Program-made: the position numbers and the translations under genes | Assembly: GCA_039931615.1 (NCBI GenBank) | Contig: JBDTRR010000011.1 | Span: 41,097 to 105,096 of the forward strand | Source: JAHFUI01 sp039931615 | GTDB lineage: Bacteria > Acidobacteriota > Vicinamibacteria > Vicinamibacterales > CAVVIG01 | Direction of reading: 5' to 3' | DNA: 64,000 bases | The notes under the pieces: generated by a model | What the model was told of the DNA's origin: nothing | Database searches by the model: none | What the model saw: the letters and a program-made list of their open reading frames with translations, nothing else | Shown here: positions 1 to 8,553 of the stretch, piece by piece | Layout: the number at the start of each line of letters is the position of its first letter | Position numbering within the stretch: position 1 is the stretch's first letter

Positions 1-979
1 CGAAGCACGGCTGCAGGTGGAACGGTACCGGGTAGTAGATCTCGTTGCCGATGCCGAGCTCATCGAGATGGGCTTTGAGTGCGTCGCGGCCGGCGGTGCG
101 AATGACGAACTGGTTGAAGATGTGCCGTCGATCGAGCGGCTCCACCGGCACCGTGACGGCGGCGTCGAGACCGGCGTCGCGGAACAGCCGTCGATAGCGT
201 GCCGCGTTGACGCGGCGCGCCTCGGTCCAGCCGGCCAGCCGCGGCGCCTTGACCCGGAGGATCGCCGCCTGCAGCGCATCCATGCGGAAGTTCGCACCGA
301 CCAGGTGGTGGTAGTACTTCGGCTCCATGCCGTGCGTGCGCAGCAGCCGCGCCCGCCGGGCCAATGCGGCGTCGTTGGTCGCCAGCAGCCCGGCGTCGCC
401 GAACGCGCCGAGGTTCTTGCTCGGAAAGAACGAGAAGCAGCCGAACGCGCCGATGCCGCCGGCCGGCGACGACTTGTAGGCGGCGCCGATCGCCTGCGCC
501 GCGTCTTCGACGATCGGCACGCCGGCCCGCCCGGCCTCGGCGACGATCGGGTCGAGATCCGCGCACAGGCCGAACAGGTGCACCGGCAGGATGGCTTTGG
601 TCCGCGGCGTCACCGCCGCCCGGATCCGCTCCGGATCGATGTTGAACGTCCCGGGTTCGATGTCGACGAAGACGGGCCGCGCCCCGACCCGGACGATGGC
701 GCCGGCGGTGGCGAAGAAAGAGTAGACCGGGGTGACGACCTCGTCACCCGGCCCGATCCCGAGCGCCATCAGGGCCAGCAGCAGCGCGTCGGTGCCCGAC
801 GACACGGCAATCGTGTGATCGATGCCGAGCAGCGCCGCCAGCTCTCCTTCGAGCGCGGTGATCTCCGGCCCCATGATGAAACGCTGGCTGTCGCAGACCC
901 GCGTCATCGCCGCCAGGATCTCGCCGCGCAGCGGCCGGTACTGCGCGTCCAGATCGAGCAACGGAACCGTCATCGGCAT
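1..979 (-). CDS. DegT/DnrJ/EryC1/StrS-family PLP sugar aminotransferase (3' end outside window)
   Basis: Reading leftward from an ATG at 979 (a second in-frame ATG is at 973) gives about 326 codons without a stop before the window edge, so the C-terminus is missing. The N-terminus has the family pattern of a short VPLLDL start, then the SSGTDALLLAL cofactor-phosphate region, the VEDAAQAIGA segment with the Asp that contacts the PLP ring, and the SFFPSKNLGAFGDAG segment holding the catalytic Lys. Such enzymes transaminate nucleotide-linked keto-sugars for surface polysaccharides. It is the last gene seen of the leftward holB-ricT-pdxA-smpB run, 64 bp after smpB. The exact sugar substrate cannot be told from sequence. 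Confidence 0.9.
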   Translation of the reverse strand, partial: MPMTVPLLDLDAQYRPLRGEILAAMTRVCDSQRFIMGPEITALEGELAALLGIDHTIAVSSGTDALLLALMALGIGPGDEVVTPVYSFFATAGAIVRVGARPVFVDIEPGTFNIDPERIRAAVTPRTKAILPVHLFGLCADLDPIVAEAGRAGVPIVEDAAQAIGAAYKSSPAGGIGAFGCFSFFPSKNLGAFGDAGLLATNDAALARRARLLRTHGMEPKYYHHLVGANFRMDALQAAILRVKAPRLAGWTEARRVNAARYRRLFRDAGLDAAVTVPVEPLDRRHIFNQFVIRTAGRDALKAHLDELGIGNEIYYPVPFHLQPCF

Positions 980-1043
980 GGCGACGCCATTCTGACACGG
1001 CCGATCGGGGAACGACAAAGCCGCCGCTGGCCATCTGCCGCGG

Positions 1044-1523
1044 TCATCGCCGGTGGGCTTTGACGGCGGCGCGCGTTTCGCGATCGGTGTCGCGCTTCTT
1101 GATCGTCTCGCGCTTGTCGTAGTCCTTCTTCCCCTTCGCCAGGCTGACCGAGACCTTGACCTTGCCGTTCTGGAAGTACATCCGGACCGGTACCAGCGTC
1201 ATGCCCTTCTCGACCGTCTTGCCGATCAGCTTGCGAATTTCATTGCGGTGCAGCAGCAGTTTGCGCCGGCGCAGCGGCTCGTGGTCGGCGTAGCCGCGGT
1301 GGCTGTACGGGCTGATGTTGACGTTGTAGAGAAAGACTTCCGCTTCCTCGACGCGGGCGAAGCTGTCGCGCAGGTTGACGCGCCCCTCGCGGATCGCCTT
1401 CACCTCGGTGCCGAGCAGCACGATGCCGGCCTCGAACGACTCGAGCAGGTGATAGTCGTGGAAGGCCTTGCGGTTTTCGGCGATGCTCTTCTGGGCCAGC
1501 TCGCGGTCGGTTTTTTCGGTCAT
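1044..1523 (-). CDS. smpB: SsrA-binding protein SmpB
   Basis: A 159-residue protein, the usual SmpB length. It has the ENRKAFHDY start, the GTEVKAIREGRVNLRDSF core and the basic C-terminal tail (KKRDTDRE, ending in KAHRR) that enters the ribosomal mRNA channel. SmpB binds tmRNA and delivers it to stalled ribosomes for trans-translation. Its ATG overlaps the pdxA stop by 4 bp (ATGA), so the two are likely translationally coupled in a leftward operon. The ssrA gene itself is not in the window. Confidence 0.97.
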   Translation of the reverse strand: MTEKTDRELAQKSIAENRKAFHDYHLLESFEAGIVLLGTEVKAIREGRVNLRDSFARVEEAEVFLYNVNISPYSHRGYADHEPLRRRKLLLHRNEIRKLIGKTVEKGMTLVPVRMYFQNGKVKVSVSLAKGKKDYDKRETIKKRDTDRETRAAVKAHRR

Positions 1524-2434
1524 CGCGTCACGGTGCGGGCAACGGCGGCCGCTCGCGCCAGCCGGGCCGCGAGCAGCACTGCCGCGATCATACTCTCCGG
1601 ATCCGCCATCCCGCGGCCGGCGATGTCGAAGGCGGTGCCATGATCAACCGACGTCCGGATGATCGGCAGACCGAGCGTGACGTTGACCGCCTGACCGAAG
1701 GCGAGCAGCTTGACGGGAATCAGTCCCTGGTCGTGGTAGCAGGCGATCACCACGTCGAACTCGCCGCGCCGGGCCCGGACAAACAGCGTGTCGGCCGGAA
1801 ACGGACCCGAGACGTCGATGCCGTCGGCCCGGGCCGCCGCGATCGCCGGCCGGATCGCGATCTCCTCCTCCTCCCCGAACAGGCCGTGCTCGCCGGCGTG
1901 CGGGTTGAGACCGGCGACGGCGATGGTCGGGCGCGGGTAGCCGAACCGGGGCAGCGACGCGGCCGTCAGCCGAATCGTTGCCGCCAGCGATGCCGCGGTG
2001 AGCGCCTTCGGCACGTCAGCCAGCGCGAGGTGAACGGTCGCCAGCACCACCCGCAGCGCCTCCGAGTAGAACATCATCGCGACGGACGAAGCGCCGGTCA
2101 GGTGCGCGAGCAGGTCGGTGTGGCCGTGCCAGGGCAGGCCGGCCAGCCGGAGCGCCTCCTTGTTGATCGGCGCCGTCGCGATGGCCTCGACCTCGCCGGC
2201 CTGCGCGGCGGCGCAGGCGCGGACGATGGTGTCGAAGGCGGCGCGGCCGGCCGCGGCGCTCAGCACGCCGGGCGAAGATGTTTCGCCGGGGGACGTGGCG
2301 TAGAGGATCGGCAGGCAGACCTCGAGGACGCGCGGGTCGGCGGCCGCCCGGGCGGCGATTTCCGGACCGATCCCGGCCGGATCGCCGACGGTGATCGCGA
2401 TCCGCGGCCGGCCGGCTTCGTCCGCGGTGCTCAA
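1520..2434 (-). CDS. pdxA: 4-hydroxythreonine-4-phosphate dehydrogenase PdxA
   Basis: PdxA oxidises 4-phosphohydroxy-L-threonine in the DXP-dependent pyridoxal phosphate pathway. Recognisable parts are ITVGDPAGIGPEI at the N-terminus, GHTDLL (metal-binding His), NPHAGE, CYHDQGL (metal-binding His) and the C-terminal VDHGTAFDIAG. The open frame runs upstream into ricT, but similarity starts just after a TTG at 2434, which overlaps the ricT stop (TTGA). This gives 304 residues, a little short for the family. It lies between ricT and smpB with overlaps at both ends. The TTG start is inferred. Confidence 0.93.
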   Translation of the reverse strand: MSTADEAGRPRIAITVGDPAGIGPEIAARAAADPRVLEVCLPILYATSPGETSSPGVLSAAAGRAAFDTIVRACAAAQAGEVEAIATAPINKEALRLAGLPWHGHTDLLAHLTGASSVAMMFYSEALRVVLATVHLALADVPKALTAASLAATIRLTAASLPRFGYPRPTIAVAGLNPHAGEHGLFGEEEEIAIRPAIAAARADGIDVSGPFPADTLFVRARRGEFDVVIACYHDQGLIPVKLLAFGQAVNVTLGLPIIRTSVDHGTAFDIAGRGMADPESMIAAVLLAARLARAAAVARTVTR

Positions 2435-3213
2435 TGGCGGCAGGAGCCGCAGCCGCCGGAGCCGCAGGAGCCGCCCCCCGCGCCACAGCCCGACGGGTTG
2501 TCGCATCCCCCTTCGCTGCCGCAGCCGCCATGCATGACGCCTTTGGCGTTCGGCAGCTCGTAGCGGAGGCAGCACTTGAGCCGGCCGCAGAGACCGGACA
2601 GCTTCGATGGGTTCAGGCTGAGGTCCTGCTGCTTGGCCATCTTGATCGAGACCGGCTCGAACGAGGTGAGGAAGGTGGTGCAGCAGAGCGGCCGGCCGCA
2701 CGTTCCATAGCCGCCGATCAGCTTGGCTTCGTCGCGGACACCGATCTGCCGCATCTCGATCCGGGTGTGGAACTCGGCCGCCAGCTCACGGACCAGCTCG
2801 CGGAAATCGACCCGGCTGTCCGACGTGAAGTAGAAGACGAGGCGGGAGCCGTCGAGCGCCTGTTCCACCCGTGTCAGCTTCATGCCGAGCCCGCGCTCGC
2901 GGATCTTCAGCAGCCCGATGCGATGCGCCTCGCGCTCGCGCTGCTGGTGTTTCAGCCGCGCGACAATGTCCTCGCGCGTCGCCACCCGCACGACGCGGTG
3001 CGGCGAGTCGGCATCGGGACGCCGCCGCTCGTCGCGCTCCGGAATCGACCGGACCACGGTGGCGACCGCCGGACCGTTCTCGGACTCGACGACCACCTGA
3101 TCACCGGGGCGGATGTCGGCGTTGGCCGGGAGGCCGCCGGACAGGAAGGTTTGCGCCCGTCCGACAGGATGGAGCTTGACGGAGACCAGGCGGGCCGGAT
3201 CTGAACCGTTCAC
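2431..3213 (-). CDS. ricT: PSP1/RicT-family protein with Cys/Gly-rich tail
   Basis: A 260-residue PSP1-domain protein related to Bacillus RicT (YaaT), an Fe-S protein of the Ric complex that affects RNA processing and development. The core shows FYFTSDSRVDFRELVREL and the cysteine clusters TCGRPLCC and LCGRLKCC. The GTG start at 3213 is preceded by GAGGTGG, and the 36 open codons upstream look non-family. The last ~30 residues are unusually rich in Cys and Gly (GGCGSEGGC, then GSCGSGGCGSC), an extension I do not associate with the family. It sits between holB and pdxA in the leftward operon; a PSP1 gene beside holB is common in bacteria. Confidence 0.88.
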   Translation of the reverse strand: MNGSDPARLVSVKLHPVGRAQTFLSGGLPANADIRPGDQVVVESENGPAVATVVRSIPERDERRRPDADSPHRVVRVATREDIVARLKHQQREREAHRIGLLKIRERGLGMKLTRVEQALDGSRLVFYFTSDSRVDFRELVRELAAEFHTRIEMRQIGVRDEAKLIGGYGTCGRPLCCTTFLTSFEPVSIKMAKQQDLSLNPSKLSGLCGRLKCCLRYELPNAKGVMHGGCGSEGGCDNPSGCGAGGGSCGSGGCGSCRH

Positions 3214-3274
3214 GAGTCCACCTCTATATATGCGCCGATCGACCCCGGGTGACCGTCGAGTCCGCGTCGCCGAC

Positions 3275-4285
3275 CTACAGCTGCAACACCAGCCAGTCGG
3301 CGACGATCTTGACGCCCGCATTGCGGTCCAACGCCACCAGTGCCCGATCGATCGCTGAAAACGCGCGGGCGCCGCGCTCGCCCCCGAACGCCGGTATCAG
3401 CCGTTCGAGAACCGGCTGGACATCGGCATTGGCGAGGGCGCGGACGTCCGCGCTGGTTGAGAGAAGCTCGACATCCCGGACGAGCGAGGCCATGGCGCGC
3501 AGGTGCGACGCGAGCTTCTCACGATCCGACGCACCCCCGCTCCCGGCGTTGGCCAGCAGTTCCTTGGCGCCTTCGATCCGGCGGCGCGGATCCGGCGCGG
3601 CGGCGGCGCGCTCCAGCGCCGCCTGCGCGACGTCGCGCGCCGCGACGAGATCGCTCCCGCTCATCTGCAAGGCGCGGCCGAGGCTGCCGTCGGCGGTCGC
3701 CGCGGTGGCGCGGGCGACGCTTTCGGGGCGGCCCCGCTGCATCAGCACGGCGGCGATCTCCTGCGGTGTCAGCGCGCGAAAGCCCAGTCGAGGACAGCGC
3801 GACCGCACCGTCGACAACAGCGAGTCGGGGCGCGCCGTCACCAGGATGAACATCGACGTCGACGGCGGCTCCTCGAGCGTCTTCAACAGCGCGTTCTGGC
3901 CCTGGACGATCAGCGCATCCGCTTCGTCGAAGATCACGACGCGGCGCCGCCCCTCGAACGGGCGGTACCCGGCGCGATCGATGACCTCCCGCACCTGGTC
4001 GAGCTTGATCGACTCGTTGTCGCCCGGCTGGACCATCAGCACATCGGCATGGACGCCGCGGGCAATCCGGGTGCACGCCGCGCAGGTGCCACAGGCGTCG
4101 AAGCGGCCGGTCTGAGACGGCGGCGTGAGACAGTTGACCAGCTGGGCCGTCGCCACCGCGATCAGCCGCTTTCCCACGCCGGCCGGACCGGCGAAAATCA
4201 GGCTCGGAGGCAGCGCATCACGGCGAATCGATCGAGCCAACAGCTCGATCACCCGCTCGTGTCCGACGACATCTCTGTATGGCAT
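3275..4285 (-). CDS. holB: DNA polymerase III delta-prime subunit
   Basis: A 336-residue AAA+ clamp-loader subunit. It has Walker A (GPAGVGKR), a four-Cys zinc module (CLTPPSQTGRFDACGTCAAC region), Walker B-like VVIFDEADAL, and an SRC-type sensor motif in VRSRCPRL. It helps load the beta sliding clamp at the replisome. The ATG at 4285 begins MPYRDVVGHE, typical of DnaX/HolB proteins. It is the first gene of the leftward operon; tmk, often next to holB, is not adjacent. The 61-bp gap to ricT holds no gene. Confidence 0.93.
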   Translation of the reverse strand: MPYRDVVGHERVIELLARSIRRDALPPSLIFAGPAGVGKRLIAVATAQLVNCLTPPSQTGRFDACGTCAACTRIARGVHADVLMVQPGDNESIKLDQVREVIDRAGYRPFEGRRRVVIFDEADALIVQGQNALLKTLEEPPSTSMFILVTARPDSLLSTVRSRCPRLGFRALTPQEIAAVLMQRGRPESVARATAATADGSLGRALQMSGSDLVAARDVAQAALERAAAAPDPRRRIEGAKELLANAGSGGASDREKLASHLRAMASLVRDVELLSTSADVRALANADVQPVLERLIPAFGGERGARAFSAIDRALVALDRNAGVKIVADWLVLQL

Positions 4286-4395
4286 GGCCGACGCGTTCGC
4301 ATCCTACCACGCGCGATCAGCGGCGCAGGGAGCACAAGGCCGCTCGCGCTCGCCGTGGCACCGCGGTTGCACTTCGCGCCGCTCGGAGGGCGGTC

Positions 4396-4722
4396 GTGAA
4401 GGGGTTGCTTCGAACAGGCGCGGTGCTGATTCTCTTCCTGGTAGGACCCGGTGCGCTGGCGCTGGCCGATTTCGACACGTCTGGTTCGACGGACGCGCTC
4501 GGAAACCGCACGCGACCGTCATCACCTGAGGTCACCGGCGTCGAGGCAATCTCGAGACAATCGCCGTCTGGCCGGGACGGCGCTGCCAGAAACGCCGTCG
4601 ATTTCTACGGCAATGAAGTGACGGCGGCCGTGGCCACCTATCAGCTCGACCGGACCGGCGCACTTTACGAGCTGCACTCGCCGCAGACCGAAGTCGCCCA
4701 GCTGCCCCCGCCAAAAAGCTGA
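4396..4722 (+). CDS. small exported hypothetical protein
   Basis: The GTG at 4396 follows GGAGGG at 4385-4390, a better start than the upstream open codons, which overlap the holB promoter region. The product is 108 residues: a signal peptide (MKGLLRTG, then a hydrophobic stretch ending near ALALADF) followed by a hydrophilic mature part with FYGNEVTAAVATYQLD. I recognise no family. It is transcribed divergently from holB. The signal peptide and clear ribosome-binding site argue that it is real. Confidence 0.6.
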   Translation: MKGLLRTGAVLILFLVGPGALALADFDTSGSTDALGNRTRPSSPEVTGVEAISRQSPSGRDGAARNAVDFYGNEVTAAVATYQLDRTGALYELHSPQTEVAQLPPPKS

Positions 4723-4749
4723 CCCGCCGCGACGGAATCAGCCGAACGA

Positions 4750-5718
4750 TTACGGAATCAGCAGAACCTTTCCGGTCGTCTTGCGGCCGGCCAGTGCCGT
4801 GTGCGCTTCGATCGCGTCCTTCAGCGGGAACTCGAATTCAGTCCGCAGGCTCAGCTTGCCTCCGGCAATCCAGCCCACCAGATCGGCGGCGCGCTGGCGG
4901 AGCTCCTCCCGCGTCGCGATGTAGTTCACCAGGGTCGGCCGGGTGAAGAACAGCGATCCCTTCTGGCTCAGCACCTGCGGATCGACCGACGGCACGACGC
5001 CGCTCGATTGACCGAACAACACCAGCATGCCGCGCGGCGACAGGCAATTCATCGATTTGTCGAACGTGTCCTTCCCGACCGAGTCGTAGACGACGGGGAC
5101 GCCCTTCCCGCCGGTGAACCGTTTGACCTCGGCCTCGAAGTCCTGCTGCGTGTAGAGGACCACGAGGTCGGCGCCGGCGGCACGCGACAGCGCGGCCTTT
5201 TCCTCAGTCGAGACGGTGGTGATCACCTGAGCGCCCCGCAGCTTGGCGATCTGCGTCAGGAGCAGTCCGACGCCGCCGGCTCCGGCATGGACGAGGCACA
5301 CCTGTCCGGGCTCGAGCCTGAACGTCGAATACGCCAGGTAGTGCGCGGTCAACCCTTGCAGCATCATCGCCGCGCCCTGCCTGGTCGTGACTCCGTCAGG
5401 CAGTACCACAAGACGCTCGGTCGGCACCGCGCAGTACTCGGCATACCCTCCCGGCGCGCTGGTCCACGCCACCCTGTCGCCGACGCGGACGTCGGTGACG
5501 CTGTCGCCGACCGCCGTGACCGTCCCGGCGCCCTCGAGGCCCAGGGTCAGCGGCAGCGGCAGCTTGTAAATGCCGATCCGCTGGTAGATGTCGATGAAAT
5601 TGACGCCTGCCGCCTCGACCTTGACCAGCGCGTCTCCCGGTTTCGGAACCGGATCGGCGACCTCTTCGTAGCGCAGAACGTCCGGGCCGCCGATCTCATG
5701 GATGCGAATCGCTTTCAC
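4750..5718 (-). CDS. NADPH:quinone oxidoreductase-like medium-chain dehydrogenase
   Basis: A zinc-independent medium-chain reductase of the Qor type (322 residues) that reduces quinones or enals with NADPH. The N-terminal GroES-like domain contains EAAGVNFIDIYQR, and the Rossmann fold shows HAGAGGVGLLLTQIA. Catalytic zinc ligands are absent, as in Qor. The GTG at 5718 follows GGGAG and begins VKAIRIHEIGGPDVL, which is where family similarity starts; 11 codons further upstream are open but unlikely to be used. It lies convergent with the small exported gene and 54 bp from the tannase gene. Confidence 0.9.
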   Translation of the reverse strand: MKAIRIHEIGGPDVLRYEEVADPVPKPGDALVKVEAAGVNFIDIYQRIGIYKLPLPLTLGLEGAGTVTAVGDSVTDVRVGDRVAWTSAPGGYAEYCAVPTERLVVLPDGVTTRQGAAMMLQGLTAHYLAYSTFRLEPGQVCLVHAGAGGVGLLLTQIAKLRGAQVITTVSTEEKAALSRAAGADLVVLYTQQDFEAEVKRFTGGKGVPVVYDSVGKDTFDKSMNCLSPRGMLVLFGQSSGVVPSVDPQVLSQKGSLFFTRPTLVNYIATREELRQRAADLVGWIAGGKLSLRTEFEFPLKDAIEAHTALAGRKTTGKVLLIP

Positions 5719-5772
5719 TATCAGACTCCCGTCAGAGGACGCAGAGGTCAATAAGGACGCGGAGGTGTTCAG

Positions 5773-7410
5773 CTAGCCCGCGACGCAGCTGAAGTTTGCC
5801 GCATCGTCGGTGCTGCCGCTGCCCTGCCACTTCGCCACCTTCCCGTACGGGCACAGCGGCCGCGTGCGATCGACGACTCCCGCGGTCGAGTGGGAGGCGC
5901 TGATCGCCTCGGGCGCCTTGCCGGTGGCGACCCATTGCTCGATCGCGGCCACCTTGTCGAACGTGTCGGTGCCCGGACCGCCGGCGCAGTGCGCCATCCC
6001 GGGGACCATGTAGAGCTGCAGCGACTTCCCGACCACGTTCTTGCCGGCCGTCTGGCCGACGCTGGTGAAGTAGTTGACGCTGTTCAACGGCGCCACCTGC
6101 GGATCGGACCAGCCGTGATACATCAGCAGCTTGCCGCCGCGATTGAAGAACGCCTTCAGATCCGTGCTGCCCGAGTGCAGGACGCCGTTGTCCTTTTTCA
6201 GCGCCAGCTCGGTGTCGGTGGCCGGATTGAACCGGTGCCAGTCCCAATTCGCATCCTGGAACACCACGAACCTGAACGTCTCGTAGGCGGTGCCGACCGG
6301 TTCCGGCCCGGCCAGTATGCGCCAGTCGGTCTCGGAGCCCGGCATCAGCAGCGCCGGAAAGATCTCGGCGCCGGTTTTCGGGTTCCTCACCGGTGCGTAG
6401 AGCGCGGCGGCGGTCTCGACCTGCGCCGGCGTCAGGCAGCCCGGGCCGTCCGGCCCCTGGCACGCCAGGACCTTCGGATCGAACCGGCATCGCGTCGGGT
6501 TCTCGATGACGCCGTCCTTGACGCCGTCGAGCGCATCGCACGAGGTGAGCACTGCGGCGTGGATCGCCGGGTACTTCGCGGCCGGGATGTCGCTGCCGCC
6601 GCTGCGGTGTACGGTCTGGTTGATCATCATCCGCGCGCCGTGCAGGAAGATGTTGTTGACGGCCGGCGCGCCGGCGATGATGGCGTCGAAGTCGGCCGGA
6701 TAGCGCTGCGCCTCGGTGATGCCCTGGCGTCCGCCGAGCGAGCAGCCGTTCCACAGCGACGTCTTCGGCGCGCCGCCGTAGAAGGCGCCGATGATCGCCT
6801 TGGCCTGCAGCGTCATCTCGTGGACCGCGCGATAGCCGATGTCGACCACCTTCTCGGGATGTCCCACGGCAAACGCGGCGCTGTTGCCGGTGTGCCCGGT
6901 GTCGGTGCTGGCGCCGGCGTAGCCGCGGGCGACTGCCTGGGCCAGCGCCGGATACGCGATGGTTCCGGCCCAGCCGCCGTTGCCGACGGCCTGGAACTTG
7001 CCGTTCCATCCGGACGCAGGCAGCCAGACCTCGATCTTGATGTCGGAATCGCTGCTTGGCGTCAGCGTGGCGGCGACGCGACAGAAGGCCGGCAGGGTGG
7101 CGAACACCTGCGCCACTCCGCGCGCGCCGGCGGCGGGCCCTCCCTGCGCCGCGGCCTGGGCGGCGGCGGCCGGCTCGCCGGCGGCGCGGCCGCGGTTCGC
7201 ACCCGGCAGGACGAACGTCCCGGCCGCGACGATCCGGGCGGCGGTGATGGTCGCATTCGGCAGCGCGAGTGCGGCCAGGCTTTCGCACGGCGCTCCGCCG
7301 GCCGTCTGGATGGGGGCCGTCTGGACGGGGGCCGTCTGGAACAGGGCAGCAGTCAGCAGCGCGCCGGTGAAGAAGACGGCCGTGATCAGACCCCGACACC
7401 ACAAATTCAT
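5773..7410 (-). CDS. tannase/feruloyl esterase family exported hydrolase
   Basis: A 545-residue secreted esterase. After a signal peptide comes a low-complexity Ala/Gln/Gly linker, then the alpha/beta-hydrolase fold. The CS-D-HC signature of the tannase/feruloyl esterase family is visible: Ser in NGCSLGGRQG, Asp in GWSDPQV and His-Cys in GMAHC, where the two Cys form a disulfide beside the catalytic residues. Family members cleave esters of plant phenolics. The ATG at 7410 follows GGGAGG with good spacing. The precise substrate is not predictable. Confidence 0.9.
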   Translation of the reverse strand: MNLWCRGLITAVFFTGALLTAALFQTAPVQTAPIQTAGGAPCESLAALALPNATITAARIVAAGTFVLPGANRGRAAGEPAAAAQAAAQGGPAAGARGVAQVFATLPAFCRVAATLTPSSDSDIKIEVWLPASGWNGKFQAVGNGGWAGTIAYPALAQAVARGYAGASTDTGHTGNSAAFAVGHPEKVVDIGYRAVHEMTLQAKAIIGAFYGGAPKTSLWNGCSLGGRQGITEAQRYPADFDAIIAGAPAVNNIFLHGARMMINQTVHRSGGSDIPAAKYPAIHAAVLTSCDALDGVKDGVIENPTRCRFDPKVLACQGPDGPGCLTPAQVETAAALYAPVRNPKTGAEIFPALLMPGSETDWRILAGPEPVGTAYETFRFVVFQDANWDWHRFNPATDTELALKKDNGVLHSGSTDLKAFFNRGGKLLMYHGWSDPQVAPLNSVNYFTSVGQTAGKNVVGKSLQLYMVPGMAHCAGGPGTDTFDKVAAIEQWVATGKAPEAISASHSTAGVVDRTRPLCPYGKVAKWQGSGSTDDAANFSCVAG

Positions 7411-7627
7411 GAAGTCCTCCCGATTCGGCCGCATCATACTCCACGGCGCGATCGACGCGCCGCCACCGGCAACCCGTTCGTGTTACGCTCACCTCGGAAC
7501 TGCCGCTGCTTACCGCCGCCCGCGCCTGATTCGCCGCTCGTCCCCTTCCCCATACAGTCGTTGTGTGTCCGCCTCGGCCGGCCTCGAGCTGGGGCCCTGG
7601 GCGGCTTCCTCCTTGGAGATACCGATC

Positions 7628-8350
7628 GTGCCTGTTCATGCCAACTGGTGGGAGCACTTCTTCACGGGCGTTTCAGTCGACTTGTGGCTGCAGGCTGTGT
7701 CCCCCGAGCACACCGCGAGCGAAGCCGCGGTGCTCACCCGCGTGCTGGCAGCGCCGGCGGGCGCCGAGCTGCTCGACGTGCCGTGCGGCGGCGGCCGGCT
7801 GTCACTGGCGCTCGCGGCACAAGGCTACCGGCTGACCGGCGTCGACATCTCGCCGGAATTCCTGGCGCACGCGCGGGCGTGCGACGGGGCGGATCGCGTC
7901 GCCTGGGAGCAGCGCGAGATGCGTGATCTGCCGTGGCCGGCGCGATTCGATGGCGCGTTCTGTCTCGGCAACAGCTTCGGTTACCTCGATGACCAGGGCA
8001 ACACCGCCTTCCTTCGCGCCGTGGCGGCGGCGCTGAAGCCGGGCGCGCGCTTCATTCTCGAGACGCCGATGGTGCTCGAGAACCTGCTCGGGCACCTCCA
8101 GGATCGCCCGTGGTGGCAGATTGGCGACCAGCGCCTGCTGGTGGTCAATCAGTACGATCACACGACCGGCCGCCTCGAGATCGAATACACGTTCGTCGCC
8201 AACGGCCGCGTCGAGGTGCGGCGCGGATCACATCAGGTGTTCACGTATCGGGATGTCGTCAATCGGCTGGAGGATGCGGGCTTCACCGTGGAGGTGGCGC
8301 AGCCGTGGAGGCGCGAGGCGCACACGGTCACGTTCATCGCGACGCGGTAG
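7628..8350 (+). CDS. class I SAM-dependent methyltransferase
   Basis: A 240-residue methyltransferase of the Methyltransf_25/11 type. Motif I is LLDVPCGGGRLSLALA, followed by the acidic GVDIS of motif II and GAFCLGNSFGYLDD at motif IV. The C-terminal half (EYTFVANGRVEVRR, then QVFTYRDVVNRLEDAGF) matches methyltransferases of unknown small-molecule substrates. The GTG at 7628 has GGAG about 9 bases upstream; the longer open frame overlaps the divergent tannase leader and is not expected to be translated. The stop is followed directly by the octamer repeat array. Confidence 0.85.
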   Translation: MPVHANWWEHFFTGVSVDLWLQAVSPEHTASEAAVLTRVLAAPAGAELLDVPCGGGRLSLALAAQGYRLTGVDISPEFLAHARACDGADRVAWEQREMRDLPWPARFDGAFCLGNSFGYLDDQGNTAFLRAVAAALKPGARFILETPMVLENLLGHLQDRPWWQIGDQRLLVVNQYDHTTGRLEIEYTFVANGRVEVRRGSHQVFTYRDVVNRLEDAGFTVEVAQPWRREAHTVTFIATR

Positions 8351-8356
8351 GTTGGA

Positions 8357-8538
8357 GGAGATGTAAGGATGTGAGGATGTGAGGATGTGAGGATGTAAGG
8401 ATGTAGGGATGTAAGGATGTAAGGAAGGGCAGCTCCCTCACATCCCAACGTCCTCACATCCCAACGTCCTCACATCCCAACATCCTCACATCCAACATCC
8501 CAACATCCTCACATCCTCACATCCTCACATCCTCACCA
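8357..8538. repeat. inverted array of 8-bp tandem repeats (GGATGTGA / TCACATCC)
   Basis: From about 8367 there are seven consecutive octamers of the form GGATGT(G/A)(A/G), a short centre around 8427-8438, and then about a dozen complementary octamers (TCACATCC alternating with CAACGTCC or CAACATCC). The two halves can pair into a long hairpin. The array fills the gap between two convergent genes, so it may act in transcription termination. The same unit, in the same inverted layout, recurs at 41421-41532. Confidence 0.9.
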
Positions 8539-8553
8539 CACCGTCCCTCATCG

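Noticed and set aside
17..1063. Long plus-strand open frame of 348 codons
   Set aside because: It is antisense to the aminotransferase gene, Arg/Asp/Gly-rich, with no family similarity; a GC-rich shadow frame.
5890..7926. 678-codon plus-strand open frame opposite the tannase gene
   Set aside because: Composition is that of an antisense shadow; the tannase on the other strand has a full catalytic signature and ribosome-binding site.
8357..8538. Possible CRISPR array from regular short repeats
   Set aside because: The unit is 8 bp without spacers and the two halves are inverted; CRISPR repeats are longer and separated by unique spacers.
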